From contig NZ_CP030048.1 in assembly GCF_015291665.1 (NCBI RefSeq), positions 2,108,001 through 2,172,000 of the forward strand: a stretch of 64,000 nt of DNA, read 5' to 3'. The stretch comes from Bradyrhizobium sp. CCBAU 53338. Its GTDB lineage: Bacteria; Pseudomonadota; Alphaproteobacteria; Rhizobiales; Xanthobacteraceae. The position numbers were made by a program, and so were the translations under genes. The notes under the pieces were generated by a model, which ran no database searches, had not been told where the DNA came from, and saw nothing but the letters and a program-made list of their open reading frames with translations. Below are positions 1 through 9,000 of the stretch, in pieces; the stretch's first letter is position 1; every line of letters starts with the position of its first letter.

Positions 1-31
1 GAATGTGAATGCCGTTCGAAGCGATTTTCAT
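1..31 (-). CDS. alpha/beta hydrolase, N-terminal codons only (cut by window edge)
   Basis: Only the first ten codons are visible. They read MKIASNGIHI, an opening typical of alpha/beta-fold hydrolases in this group of bacteria. An AAAGGAAA ribosome-binding site lies about 7 bases before the ATG. The gene runs off the left edge and lies downstream of the metallo-beta-lactamase gene on the same strand (46-bp gap), so the two probably share a transcript. The family call rests on ten residues and is tentative. Confidence 0.4.
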   Translation of the reverse strand, partial: MKIASNGIHI

Positions 32-77
32 CGTTCGATTTCCTTTCTGATGGCTAAGAGTGCAGACATCGCCGCGG

Positions 78-839
78 TCAGTGCGAGGCGTGATGGCAGC
101 AGCCGATGGCGCAGGCGTTCGGTTTGATGGCGGCAAGCTTGTGCGCATGCCGCGCGACTTCGGCGGCTTCCAAGGGACCGCCGTGGCCCATGTAGAAGCG
201 CTTGGCGCCGCCATCGAGCATGCGGGTCAGCTGGCGGGCAACTGCTTGCGGATCATCCTCGAAGGGCGGCCTGATGGCACGCCCGGTTAAGGCGATGCCG
301 CCGATCAGGATGCCGGAGGCGACGAGGTCGCCAACCAGCATGTCCTGCGACGCCAACTCGATCGCAATCGAGCCTGGCGTGTGACCGGCGGTGTGACGAA
401 CGATGCCGTCGACGCCGAACTCCCCAAGCTTTAGCTCATCGGCGTTTTTCATCATGATGTCCGCTTCAAACCCTTCATACGGCTCATGTGGAACCGGTGT
501 CTTGAAGAATAGCTTGCCGACCCATCCAGTCGGGCAGTATGTCATCGGCAGCCGCCGGCTGTAGAAGTCCGCATCATCCTGATGCGCTAGGATCGGGGCG
601 CCTGACAGTTGCCGCAGGCGCGCGGCGCTTCCGGCATGATCCGTGTGGGCGTGGGTCACAATGATCAGCTTGATGTCCTTGAACGAAAGCCCGCACTTAT
701 TCAGCGCTCTTTCGATCTTGCGCTCGGAGCCGGGGATGCCGGCGTCGATCAGCACGCAGCCGCTTTCGCTTTGGATCAGATGCGCGTTGACCATGCCGAG
801 CGGCAGGATCGGAATGTGAATGATCTGGGTGAACGACAT
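78..839 (-). CDS. MBL-fold metallo-hydrolase
   Basis: Protein of 253 aa with the metallo-beta-lactamase fold. The metal-binding HxHxDH motif is present as HAHTDH near residue 75, followed by a GHTPGS segment and a late HGGP motif that supply further metal ligands. No signal peptide is visible, so it is probably a cytoplasmic hydrolase of unknown substrate (glyoxalase II-like or lactonase-like). I chose the ATG at 839 because an AGGAGAG site lies just upstream; a longer frame to 881 lacks one. It sits between two alpha/beta hydrolase genes on the same strand, suggesting a small hydrolase operon opposite the GlxA-type regulator. Confidence 0.8.
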   Translation of the reverse strand: MSFTQIIHIPILPLGMVNAHLIQSESGCVLIDAGIPGSERKIERALNKCGLSFKDIKLIIVTHAHTDHAGSAARLRQLSGAPILAHQDDADFYSRRLPMTYCPTGWVGKLFFKTPVPHEPYEGFEADIMMKNADELKLGEFGVDGIVRHTAGHTPGSIAIELASQDMLVGDLVASGILIGGIALTGRAIRPPFEDDPQAVARQLTRMLDGGAKRFYMGHGGPLEAAEVARHAHKLAAIKPNACAIGCCHHASH

Positions 840-891
840 GATGGTCTCTCCTGTGGGGGTATGCGGCTGGCCGCCGTTCATCGATCGCCAG

Positions 892-1572
892 TCAGACGGC
901 GGCCTTCAGGATGAAGTTCGCGACAGCTTCTGGCTTGGACAGCATCGAGACATGGCTGGCGTCGACATGCTCGATGGTGGCGTCCATTCGGGTGGCCATC
1001 TTTTCTTGCTCGGCGCGCGGGATGGCGTGGTCCTGGTCGCCAATTAGATAAAAAGTTGGCCGGGCGTGCCATGCGGCCTTGGTGAGCACGCCGCCTAAAG
1101 CCGCGCCGTTGATCGGCCCTTGCGTGGCATAGACAACCGCCTTTTCCGCCTCGTCGAGATCCTGGGCGAACAGCTCGAAGACGCCCTTATGCGAGAGCGA
1201 CAGGAACCCTTCGGCGTCAGGACGCAGCTCGGCGCCGAGTGGCGCGGGCTGGAATTGGGCAAACAGCGACCCGGCCGACTCGCCGGCGTCGGGCGCGAAG
1301 GCGTCGACATAGACCAGCCGTTTCACTTTGTCGTCGTTGCCCGCTTCGCCAATCACCGCACCGGCATAGCTATGCCCGACCAACACCACATCGCCCAGGG
1401 CCAGCGCGATGGCGCGGCGAACGGCAGCCACGTCGGCCTCGAAGCCGGTGAGCGGCAATTGCACGGCGGTGACTGTCATATTCTTGGTCGCCAGCAGCGG
1501 AATAATCTTGTTCCAGGACGATCCGTCGGCCCAGGCCCCATGCACCAAGATCACATTGAAAATCGCGTTCAT
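892..1572 (-). CDS. alpha/beta fold hydrolase (EstC-like esterase)
   Basis: Protein of 226 aa. It opens with MNAIFNVILVHGAW, the beta-strand and oxyanion-hole HG segment usual in plant-SABP2/EstC-like esterases. The nucleophile elbow GHSYAG (Ser near residue 76) and a C-terminal His in DASHVSM complete a recognisable triad. The length is normal. A GGAGAACGAAG ribosome-binding site precedes the ATG at 1572; the extra upstream frame to 1959 overlaps the divergent regulator and is not believed. Probably the first gene of a hydrolase operon ending beyond position 1, and probably controlled by the divergent GlxA-type regulator. The substrate is unknown. Confidence 0.8.
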   Translation of the reverse strand: MNAIFNVILVHGAWADGSSWNKIIPLLATKNMTVTAVQLPLTGFEADVAAVRRAIALALGDVVLVGHSYAGAVIGEAGNDDKVKRLVYVDAFAPDAGESAGSLFAQFQPAPLGAELRPDAEGFLSLSHKGVFELFAQDLDEAEKAVVYATQGPINGAALGGVLTKAAWHARPTFYLIGDQDHAIPRAEQEKMATRMDATIEHVDASHVSMLSKPEAVANFILKAAV

Positions 1573-1867
1573 CTTCGTTCTCCGTGGTTTTTTGCTCGAT
1601 CGCAGGCGCACGCCGGCAGCCCCCGAATCCGGGTGCCCAACGCGGCTTGCGACCGCAGGATGAGTTGATGCCGGCTGGGGTTCGGCGGGCTGCTCTTGAT
1701 GAGCGTTGAACCTCGCGCCCGGCCCGTCATCGATCGCAGCGAAACCATCTCCGAGCAACAATCGGCACCCTCGAAAAACTGCCAACGATGTGGGATAAAC
1801 CGCCGGCGGCCGGTCTCTGGGATCGCGGACGTCAGGCAGACCGCGAACAGGCAGAGGTCGATCCATA

Positions 1868-2863
1868 ATGGCTAAACGGGATATCGCCCTCATCATCCAT
1901 GATGGCGTGCAGGCGCTTGACGTGGCCGGACCGCTCGACGTGTTCTCCACGGCGAACATGTTCGTCGCCGAGGGCGATGGTTACAACTGTCTGCTGATCG
2001 GCGAGGGCAAGTCGCCCGTTCGTACATCGAACGGGATGCTGCTCATGGCGCACCTGAGTTTTGAAGAAGCCTGCCGCCCATTTCACACGGTGCTGGTGGC
2101 CGGCGGCCCGGCGCTGCCCGACGCCGCCGCGGACGCCTCCACCTCGCAATGGCTGCGCCGGTGGGGCAATCGGGCTGAGCGATATGGCTCGATCTGCACC
2201 GGCGCTTTTGCCCTTGGTCATGCGGGGTTGCTCGACGGCCGCAACGCCGCGACGCATTGGCAAAGCGCCGGCAAGCTCGCCGCCATGTTTCCGACCGCCC
2301 GCGTCGAGCACGACCGCATCTACGTCCGCGACGACCGACTGGTGACATCAGCAGGTGTAACGGCGGGGATCGACCTCGCACTCGCTCTGGTCGGCGAGGA
2401 TCATGGCGCAGCGGTGTCCTTGGCGTGCGCAAAGGGCCTGCTGGTGGTAGCGCAGCGCCAAGGTGGACAGTCGCAGTTCAGTCCGCTGCTGGTGCCCATG
2501 AGCGATCCGGTCACGCCGCTCGGCAAAGTACAGGCCTATGTGCTGGAGCACCCCAACGAGCCGTTTTCCGTCGAACGTCTGGCGGTCATCGCCGGCACCA
2601 GTGAACGTAGCATCGCGCGCCTGTTCGTCAGCGAACTGGGCGTGACACCACACGATTTCATCGAAGGGGTCCGGCTTGATCAGGCCCGCAACCTGCTAGA
2701 ATCCACCGACCTTTCCCTAAAATCCGTGGCCTTCGATTGCGGCTTTGCGACGCCCGAGCGCATGCGTGGGGCGTTCCAGCGACGCCTGGGCGTTAGCCCG
2801 CTGCAGTATCGCGAGAGTTTTCGAGCGACGTTCAGGGAGACCAGTCAGGATATCACAACCTAG
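1868..2863 (+). CDS. GlxA family AraC-type transcriptional regulator
   Basis: Protein of 331 aa with two parts: an N-terminal DJ-1/PfpI (class I amidotransferase-like) domain, residues about 5-190, and a C-terminal AraC-type double helix-turn-helix, about 225-320. The amidotransferase-like nucleophile-elbow Cys is kept in GSICTGAFALG. The AraC signature is clear in the segment containing DCGFATPERMRGAF. Members are cytosolic transcription factors. It is divergent from the hydrolase genes at 892 and 78, so control of that group is likely but inferred. The ATG at 1868 gives a full-length family member. Confidence 0.85.
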   Translation: MAKRDIALIIHDGVQALDVAGPLDVFSTANMFVAEGDGYNCLLIGEGKSPVRTSNGMLLMAHLSFEEACRPFHTVLVAGGPALPDAAADASTSQWLRRWGNRAERYGSICTGAFALGHAGLLDGRNAATHWQSAGKLAAMFPTARVEHDRIYVRDDRLVTSAGVTAGIDLALALVGEDHGAAVSLACAKGLLVVAQRQGGQSQFSPLLVPMSDPVTPLGKVQAYVLEHPNEPFSVERLAVIAGTSERSIARLFVSELGVTPHDFIEGVRLDQARNLLESTDLSLKSVAFDCGFATPERMRGAFQRRLGVSPLQYRESFRATFRETSQDITT

Positions 2864-3072
2864 TATAATCAGAAGCCTGGAAAGGACTCGGCTTAACACT
2901 GGTGCGCTAAGCGGACATTGCTCGGTTACCCAAGTCTGCAACGGGCCATAGGACTAAACTGCTCGCGCCGTAGGGCACGACGGCCGGCAGCACGGCTGAG
3001 AGGATAGCGCAACGAGGCGTCCTGTCTTGAGATGAGGGGTTCGCAACCTTCACCCAAGACAGGAGCATCCCC

Positions 3073-3421
3073 ATGACCGACGAGGCCACGAGCCCGTTGC
3101 GGCGGCGCATGATCGAAGACATGACGATCCGCAAGTTTGCGCCGAAGACCCAACATGACTACGTGCAGAGGGTCAAGAACTTCGCGGTGTTCCTCGGGCG
3201 ATCGCCGGATACGACGAGCTTGGAGGACGTGCGGCGCTATCAACTTCATCTGGCATCGAGCGGCGCCGGTGTAGCGACCATCAACCAGACCGTCTCGACG
3301 CTGCGGTTCTTCTTCAAGGTCACGCTCAAGCGCCACGAGATCGTCGAGCACACCCACGTCATTCACGAGCCGCGCAAGCTGCCGGTGGTGCTGAGCCCAG
3401 AGGAAGTGGCGCGCCTGCTCG
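3073..3421 (+). pseudogene. tyrosine recombinase/integrase, truncated N-terminal fragment
   Basis: The first about 116 codons encode the SAM-like core-binding domain of a tyrosine integrase of the type found with IS91-like elements: SPLRRRMIEDM, then KTQHDYVQRVKNFA, then HEPRKLPVVLSPEEVARLL. The reading frame stays open to 3822, but homology stops at about 3421, where an insertion-sequence end begins on the other strand. The catalytic domain with its Arg, His and Tyr residues is missing, so no recombinase activity is expected. A GGAGCATCCCC site precedes the ATG. Confidence 0.75.
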
Positions 3422-3484
3422 TCTTGCTTGTCATGGCTTCATCCTCTCAGGAGTTGGAGCCTCCGGCAAACCCGGGGCGGTTCA
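3421..3484 (-). mobile_element. terminal fragment of an IS3-type insertion sequence
   Basis: Read on the minus strand, about 64 bases resemble the left end of rhizobial IS3-family elements: a terminal stretch starting TGAACCGCCCCGGGTTTGCC, an AGAGGATG-type ribosome-binding region, and the first codons (M-T-S-K-T) of an orfA transposase. The frame is cut at 3421, where the integrase fragment is joined. Recognition is from memory of such ends. No matching second end was found in the window, so this is a remnant. Confidence 0.5.
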
Positions 3485-3516
3485 AGCATGGCGAGAGATC
3501 TCGAGTCGGATGGACT

Positions 3517-3600
3517 TGCGGCGATCAGGTTGTAGGTCAGCAGGTATTCTCCGCTCGCGAATCGATCGAGCATCGTGTGGCTCAGGGTGTAAAGTCGCAC
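3517..3600 (-). pseudogene. possible remnant of an iron-type ABC substrate-binding protein
   Basis: About 28 codons in one minus-strand frame ([14 protein letters not shown] followed by [12 protein letters not shown]) resemble a segment of periplasmic iron-type solute-binding proteins. There is no start, and the flanks do not continue the family. It lies between the IS end and the lipA remnant, so it is probably debris of the same rearrangement. The match is short and could be chance. Confidence 0.25.
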
Positions 3601-3630
3601 GTCGGCCTGGCCTCGGTTCGGTCGACGTAC

Positions 3631-3850
3631 GTCCCTGTCGGCGCGCTCGCAGCCTCTGAAAATCTTCGCCGGCATGATGCGACGAACGCGTCAACGGCGT
3701 CGTTGAAACCAGCAGGAATCCCTTGGCGTAGGCGACCCTTTCGTACGCCCCGAATTCTTCAGGGGATACAAATTTCATCACGGCGTGATGTTTGCGCGTT
3801 GGCTGCGGATATTGGCCGATAGTCAGGAAGTCGACCTCGGCGCTGCGCAA
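3631..3850 (-). pseudogene. lipA: lipoyl synthase (LipA) C-terminal remnant
   Basis: About 73 codons match the C-terminus of lipoyl synthase: [22 protein letters not shown], then a segment ending [13 protein letters not shown]. Lipoyl synthase is a radical-SAM enzyme that inserts sulfur into octanoyl groups. The N-terminal three quarters, with both iron-sulfur cluster Cys motifs, are absent, and no plausible start lies upstream. It is therefore a dead 3' fragment, probably of a duplicated or transferred copy; a working lipA should exist elsewhere in the genome. Confidence 0.75.
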
Positions 3851-4040
3851 TGTGATTTGCGGCAGCTGCGAAGATTGGGGCAGGTATGAGCCTGGGCGAT
3901 GCCGTGCCGAACTGCGCCAGACAGGCCGCTTCTCAATGCGCGATCTGGGTCAGAGCCGCCCGCATAGTTGGCATTTTCCCCACTTAGTCGAGCTCCGGCG
4001 CGCATAGACGCCCCGCCGCTCTCGGGCGCCGGATTAAAGA

Positions 4041-4063
4041 CCGGCCAGTGTAGTGATGGCCGG
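4041..4063. repeat. hairpin-forming inverted repeat
   Basis: CCGGCCA and TGGCCGG flank a 9-base loop between the lipA remnant and the small minus-strand gene that ends at 4117. It could act as a weak terminator for that gene, but there is no T-run. Its function is unproven. Confidence 0.35.
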
Positions 4064-4116
4064 CCGGGAACGCTCGCCCCCCTCAAACCGCAATGTTGCC
4101 CAACGCGCGGATCCCG

Positions 4117-4317
4117 CTACCTTAGCTTGAGATCGCGCAAAGCGGTTATAATAGAGCGATATTCATCAATGGCTGACTTTGCGAGCGCATGGAGCTCGTT
4201 GTGAACTAGGCTACTCACTGCCTGCTCTATCGTTTGAAGATCGACCTCTAATCTTTGCAGTGCAGCCGTCAGTTCGCTAAACGAAGGCTGATGGCTGGCT
4301 CCCATCTCGTCGGCCAT
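4117..4317 (-). CDS. small coiled-coil hypothetical protein, likely ECF-sigma target
   Basis: Protein of 66 aa, predicted all-helical with heptad-like spacing (LTAALQRLEVDLQTIEQAV) and no membrane segment or Cys. I do not recognise a family. Reality is supported by a GAGGAG ribosome-binding site 7 bases before the ATG and by a TGATCC-N16-CGTT promoter-like sequence whose -10 end lies 22 bases before the start. It is divergent from the DUF427 gene, which carries the same signature in the other direction. This points to shared control by the ECF sigma factor encoded at 29.2 kb. Confidence 0.6.
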   Translation of the reverse strand: MADEMGASHQPSFSELTAALQRLEVDLQTIEQAVSSLVHNELHALAKSAIDEYRSIITALRDLKLR

Positions 4318-4339
4318 GACCTAACTCCTCAGGAGTGTT

Positions 4340-4367
4340 TAAACGCCCGAAAGAGCCCCTCGGATCA
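4340..4367 (-). promoter_or_regulatory. ECF11-type promoter signature before the 66-aa gene
   Basis: On the minus strand, TGATCC (4367-4362), 16 bases, then CGTTTA (4345-4340). The spacing and both boxes match those before the ECF sigma gene at 29.9 kb. It points toward the ATG at 4317, with a short leader holding a good ribosome-binding site. Confidence 0.65.
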
Positions 4368-4395
4368 CTCCCGACAGCCGCGAATGACAAAATAC

Positions 4396-4423
4396 TGATC
4401 CAAAATCATAGCGGCATCGTTGT
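4396..4423 (+). promoter_or_regulatory. ECF11-type promoter signature before the DUF427 gene
   Basis: TGATCC (4396-4401), 16 bases, then CGTTGT (4418-4423), 33 bases before the DUF427 start. With the oppositely directed copy at 4340-4367 it forms a divergent promoter pair, laid out as at 30436-30504. Confidence 0.65.
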
Positions 4424-4456
4424 CTTGAGAGTGCGAGTCTCGATGGAGCTAACGCC

Positions 4457-4918
4457 ATGGAATCCGTATGGGATTATCCCCGTCCTCCTCGACTAGAGCC
4501 GGTCTCGCAACAGCTCGAAGTCATCTTCAATGGGAAGACTATCGCAATCACCACGCGCGGTTATCGAGTTTTGGAGACGAGCCACCCTCCGGTGTATTAT
4601 TTCCCGCTCGCCGATGTCGAGGTGATAACTCTGGCGAGCGCGGAAGGACGGTCCTGGTGTGAGTTCAAGGGTCTTGCCTTGTACTGGACCGTCGAAGTCG
4701 ATGGCAAAATTGCCGATAAGGCGGCCTGGTGCTATCCCAACCCGACGGAGCCGTACTCAGCCATCTCCGGCTTCTATGCGTTTTACGCATCGAAGATGGA
4801 CCAGTGCAAAGTCGGCGGCGAGCTAGTAAGGGCGCAGCCTGGTGATTTCTACGGCGGTTGGATTACGTCTGACATCGTCGGTCCCTTCAAGGGTATACCC
4901 GGTAGTAGACACTGGTGA
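4457..4918 (+). CDS. DUF427 domain-containing protein
   Basis: Protein of 153 aa spanning a DUF427 domain, a small cytosolic beta-rich fold of unknown biochemical role. Family features visible are the RVLETSHPPVYYFPLADV segment, WCEFKGLALYW, and the end motif AWCYPNPTEPYSAISGFYAF. The length fits a single-domain member. The ATG at 4457 is preceded by a GGAG. It is transcribed away from the 66-aa gene and has its own TGATCC-N16-CGTT promoter-like sequence, so induction in photooxidative or singlet-oxygen stress is inferred. Confidence 0.85.
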   Translation: MESVWDYPRPPRLEPVSQQLEVIFNGKTIAITTRGYRVLETSHPPVYYFPLADVEVITLASAEGRSWCEFKGLALYWTVEVDGKIADKAAWCYPNPTEPYSAISGFYAFYASKMDQCKVGGELVRAQPGDFYGGWITSDIVGPFKGIPGSRHW

Positions 4919-5047
4919 AAACAACCCATGGCAATGTCCCGCGACTTTCGCTCGCAATCTGATCAGACCTAACATTGCAAGGAATTTCGAGTATCTTTCA
5001 AGTGAACCATCGTGACGGTGCAGACAGGACTCACCTGGAGAACATCG

Positions 5048-5492
5048 ATGAGCACGGTAAAAAACGCCTTGGCTCAGAAGAGTGGCGCCCTAATCCATGT
5101 TCGTTCGGGCGATATGGTCGTCGAAGCCTTACGGCAGATGCGCGACAACCGGGGTCCGATCGGTGCTCGTCATCGACAACGACCTGCTGGTTGGAATCGT
5201 GACTCAGGGTGACTGCGCCATCAAAGTGCTGCTACCCGGGCTCGACGCAAAGCAAACGCCGGTACGCCAAGTGATGACGGTCAAGCCCGTGACGGTCAAA
5301 CCGGACGACCAACTGGCGGACTGTATGGCAATGATGGCTCAGCGTAGTTTCCGTCATCTGCCAGTGCTGGATGCAGGCAATGTCGTCGGGGTGATCTCGA
5401 TCGGAGATGTCGTCAAGAACATCATCCGGGATTTAGAGCATAACGTGGACGACCTGATGGGTTATATCTTGAAGGATAGCCCCGGGGACTAA
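5048..5492 (+). pseudogene. CBS-domain protein, frameshifted at a GGGG run
   Basis: Two CBS repeats (a signal-sensing module that binds adenosyl ligands) are encoded in two frames. The first frame reads MSTVKNALAQKSGALIHVRS through ALRQMRDNR. The second continues as VRSVLVIDNDLLVGIVTQGD, then PVRQVMT, and ends LMGYILKDSPGD. The frames join cleanly if one base is removed from the G-run at 5151-5154, giving a 147-aa protein of normal size for stand-alone CBS-pair proteins. Either a real one-base insertion or a sequencing error explains this. Confidence 0.8.
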
Positions 5493-5633
5493 GACGAAGC
5501 TCGCTATGCCCGAACGCTGTCGAGGTCCGGGTGCCCGCCTATCCGAACCCACTCTCTCCGCCACAGCCCCCTTTAAACACAAATCTCAGTGTTTGCGGAG
5601 GCGAACCTTGGATGGCGGATGATATGGGTTGCA

Positions 5634-6005
5634 TCACGTAGGATGCAGAGCGAGGCGAATGCAACTGATTAGATTTTCTCGGCTGACCGGCTTGGCAAGC
5701 ACGCAAATGGCGCCCGCATTGAAAGCTCGCGTCCGCGTCTGATCATCCGCGAACGCCGAAATGACGATAGTTGGAATGTTGTGGCTCGCAGCGGCCAGGC
5801 GGTGCTGTAACTCAAGGCCGGACATGCCACCCAACCGAACGTCTGTAATCAAACAGGTCGTCGCTTCTAGCCGGCCGCGAGAGAGGAACTCTTCTGCTGA
5901 TGGATAGCCGTCGACCTCGAAACCCAAAGCGTCGAGGAGATCCTCCAATGCTTCCAGAACCGTTGGGTCGTCATCCACACACGAAATCAAAGCTGACTCG
6001 GTCAC
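5634..6005 (-). CDS. single-domain response regulator (FixJ-type receiver)
   Basis: Receiver domain only, about 123 aa from the GTG at 6005, which has an AAGGAAAG site just upstream; an ATG at 6047 would add 14 residues. The acidic pocket CVDDDP, the phospho-acceptor Asp in CLITDVRLGG and the conserved Lys in LAKPVS are all present. There is no output domain, so it probably relays phosphate or acts by protein contact. It lies 66 bases downstream of the giant histidine-kinase gene on the same strand and is almost surely its co-transcribed partner. Confidence 0.85.
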   Translation of the reverse strand: MTESALISCVDDDPTVLEALEDLLDALGFEVDGYPSAEEFLSRGRLEATTCLITDVRLGGMSGLELQHRLAAASHNIPTIVISAFADDQTRTRAFNAGAICVLAKPVSRENLISCIRLALHPT

Positions 6006-6071
6006 GAGGCTTTCCTTCAAACTCCGGCATGCCGTCGGGCGCGCCATCTTCTACTTCCATACGCGACGCGG

Positions 6072-9000
6072 TTAGACCGCAGAAGGATCGACAGACGCGA
6101 GACTTGCCGCCACCGGGATTTCAAAAGTAAACTTCGTGCCGCTGGGTTGCCTCGGCTCGGCCCACAGACGTCCTCCATGTTTCTCGACAATCGACCGACT
6201 GATTGCCAGGCCCATCCCCATACCTTCAGGCTTGGTAGTGAAGAAAGCGTCGTAGATTTTGCTCGAGCTACCTGGATCAATGCCTCGACCCGAATCCTCA
6301 ACACCGATCGCCAAGCATCCTGCGATTTCTCGCGTTTCGATTCGCAACAGTCTTTTTTGATCAATGACATCAGCCATGGCGTCAATCGCATTGGCGACGA
6401 GATTGAGCACGACTTGCTGGAACTGGCCGCGGTCGCCCAACACGCTGACCATCCCTTGAAGATCGACATCCAAAAGTATGCCTTCTTTGCGGATTCTGGC
6501 TTGCGTTAAGTCAATGACCTCGCGAATAGCTACGTTCGGCTCGAACTCCAGGCTTTCCGAAGGAGCTTTCTTGAGCAACGCACGAATGCTCTTGATCACC
6601 TCGCTTGCACGATGGCCATCTCTTATTACTCGCTGTGCGGCTGCTCGCGCCTTTTCGACCTCCGGAGGGCTCTTCTCGAGACGAAGCATGCAGGTTTCTC
6701 CGCTCGCGACGATCGCCATCAAGGGTTGATTAAGCTCGTGCGCGACGGAAGCTGCGAACTCGCCCATAGTCATGCGCCGTGCGATGTTCTCCAGATCGGC
6801 TTGGGCCTTGCGCAAGGCTTCATCCGTCCGTCGTTGCTCCGTCAGATCCTTGCAAATCGATGCTGTGCCTCTTCTTTCTCCGGTTGTACTGTCGATGATA
6901 TAGAAGAGATTTTGCAATACGGGGATCGGCTCATTCGTCTTGAAATGTCTCAGATTTCGCTCTCCGGTCCACCGGCCGTCTCGCTCCAGGGCGGGGAGAA
7001 TCTCCCTCAAATATCTGTCGTCTTCTTCCGCCGGCCTCAGGTCGCTGATCTGAACTCGGGAGACATCCGCGTCCAGCTCGATACCCACCATGCGCCTTCC
7101 ACCTGCGTTGATGTAGCCGTCACGCCCCTTTGTCGGCAGATAGCCTATGAAGTCGCTGCTGTTCTCGACCACCGAGACCAGCATCTGCATCTCATCGTGA
7201 GATGCCTGGAGACGGTCTTGGGTCGTCTTGAGATCGGCATACAAGCGGGCGTTCTCGAGTGCGTTGGCTGCCTGCGAGGCCAATGCGCGAAGTACCGCGG
7301 TGCGCTCCGGCGTGAACGCGTGCGTTGTCAGGCGGTTTTCCAGATAGAGCGCCCCGATCAGGCTCGATTGTTTCGTCAGGGGTAGGCACATCAACGAGCG
7401 GATGCGCTGGCTGCGGATGTAGGCATCGGTGGCGAATTGACCCTCCATGGCATCGTCCAATAGAACAGTTTGTTGGGTCCTCAGGACATATCGCAGGATC
7501 GACTGGCAAAGTTCGTTCGGAGAGGAAGTCTCGTGCTGAAGCTCTACCCTTACGACCCCGCCCATAACTCGCGCCTCGGCCTCGATGCGGGCATCCTGGC
7601 TGCCCGACAGTATCAGCAGCCCGCGGTCGGCTCCGGCATGTTCAAGAGCAATTGCCATAATCCGCTCGATCAGGCGATCGAGGACGATCTCGCCGGATAC
7701 CGCGAGCGACGTCTTCATGATCGCCGTGAAATCCAGATGCTCCGGCGTGTGCTCGGCTCGCGCCTCCTCAGCACATCCTCGCTTTGTCGCGTCCGGATCG
7801 AGCTCTTCGAGCTGCCTGACCTTCGGCATTGCGCCCCACTGTTTGTAGCCGGCGAGGGCCCTCCTCAAATATCCCAGCGCCGCGGTGTCGGCTCCCAAGG
7901 CCCGATAGAATTTACCGGCTAGTTCGGCGGCGATCGCCTCGTGCTGAACGAAGCCGTTCTCATGAGCCGACTGGATGGCGACCTCGTACAACTTTATCGC
8001 TTCACTCGCTTTTCCACGAAGGCGCGCAATTTCGGCCGCCAACAACGCCTCGCGGTGTGCTTGGTTTTCCTGGCACCCTTTCGACCACCTTGCGATCCGC
8101 GTCCGATGAGTCTCGATCGCCTCGATGTAATCTTGGCGCTCTGACAGCGGAATTCCCTCGTAGGCTGCAGTCAGGGTCAGGGCGCTGTAGAAATGGTACT
8201 CGCCGATCTCCAGAAAGTGCTCGGTCGACCAGACAAGGCCTTGAGCGTTCCGCGCCGCTGCAAGAGCTTCCGACATTTCTCCCGCCATGAAGTGCTGCTG
8301 CAGCTTGCAGATGTGATATCTGGCCGCTCCTACGGCGGAATGGGCGCCGGCCTGCATGAGGCGCCGCTCGAACGCGAGTTCGCTGCCGTCGGCCTCCGGA
8401 AACAGACCAACGTCTGTACGTTCACCTCGAAGCGAACGAACGAGGAGCAACTGGGCGACCAGAGAGTCGATCGCAAGTCCGAACTTTGCACCCCGCATCG
8501 ACGACAGAGCCGTTTCGAGCTCCCATTCGACCTCCGCAAGGGGGACACCTGAAACCAACAGATTGGCCACTAGGCTTCTGACGCTGTAGGCAGCGTACGT
8601 CAGGTCGCCCGATGCCGAAGCCTCTTCGATGGCGCGCCTGAGCACCTCTCGGCTCGACGAATAAGGCCGTGCCCAAGGAAGCACGAGAGCTCCGAAGAAG
8701 GTGTGCACTTTGGCCTTGAAGCGGTCCAAACCGCGCTTATCCACGAGATCGCAGCCGAGCTGGCCGAATCTGAATGCCGCTTCATAGTCGTCCTGACGCA
8801 ATCCCAGCACGATGCTGAGAAGAGCATAGGCGCAAGCCGAAGCGCCGCAATTGCCGTGCGCCAGACTGAGATTGGTCATGCGAATGACCGACAGATAGAA
8901 AAGGTTGTTGTCCGTGAAAGAGGCTGGCGCGAGAAAGTCCGCGAGCACGTCGATGGTCGCAAGCAGTTCGGCGTCCTGCAGCAATGGGAGATCAATCATC

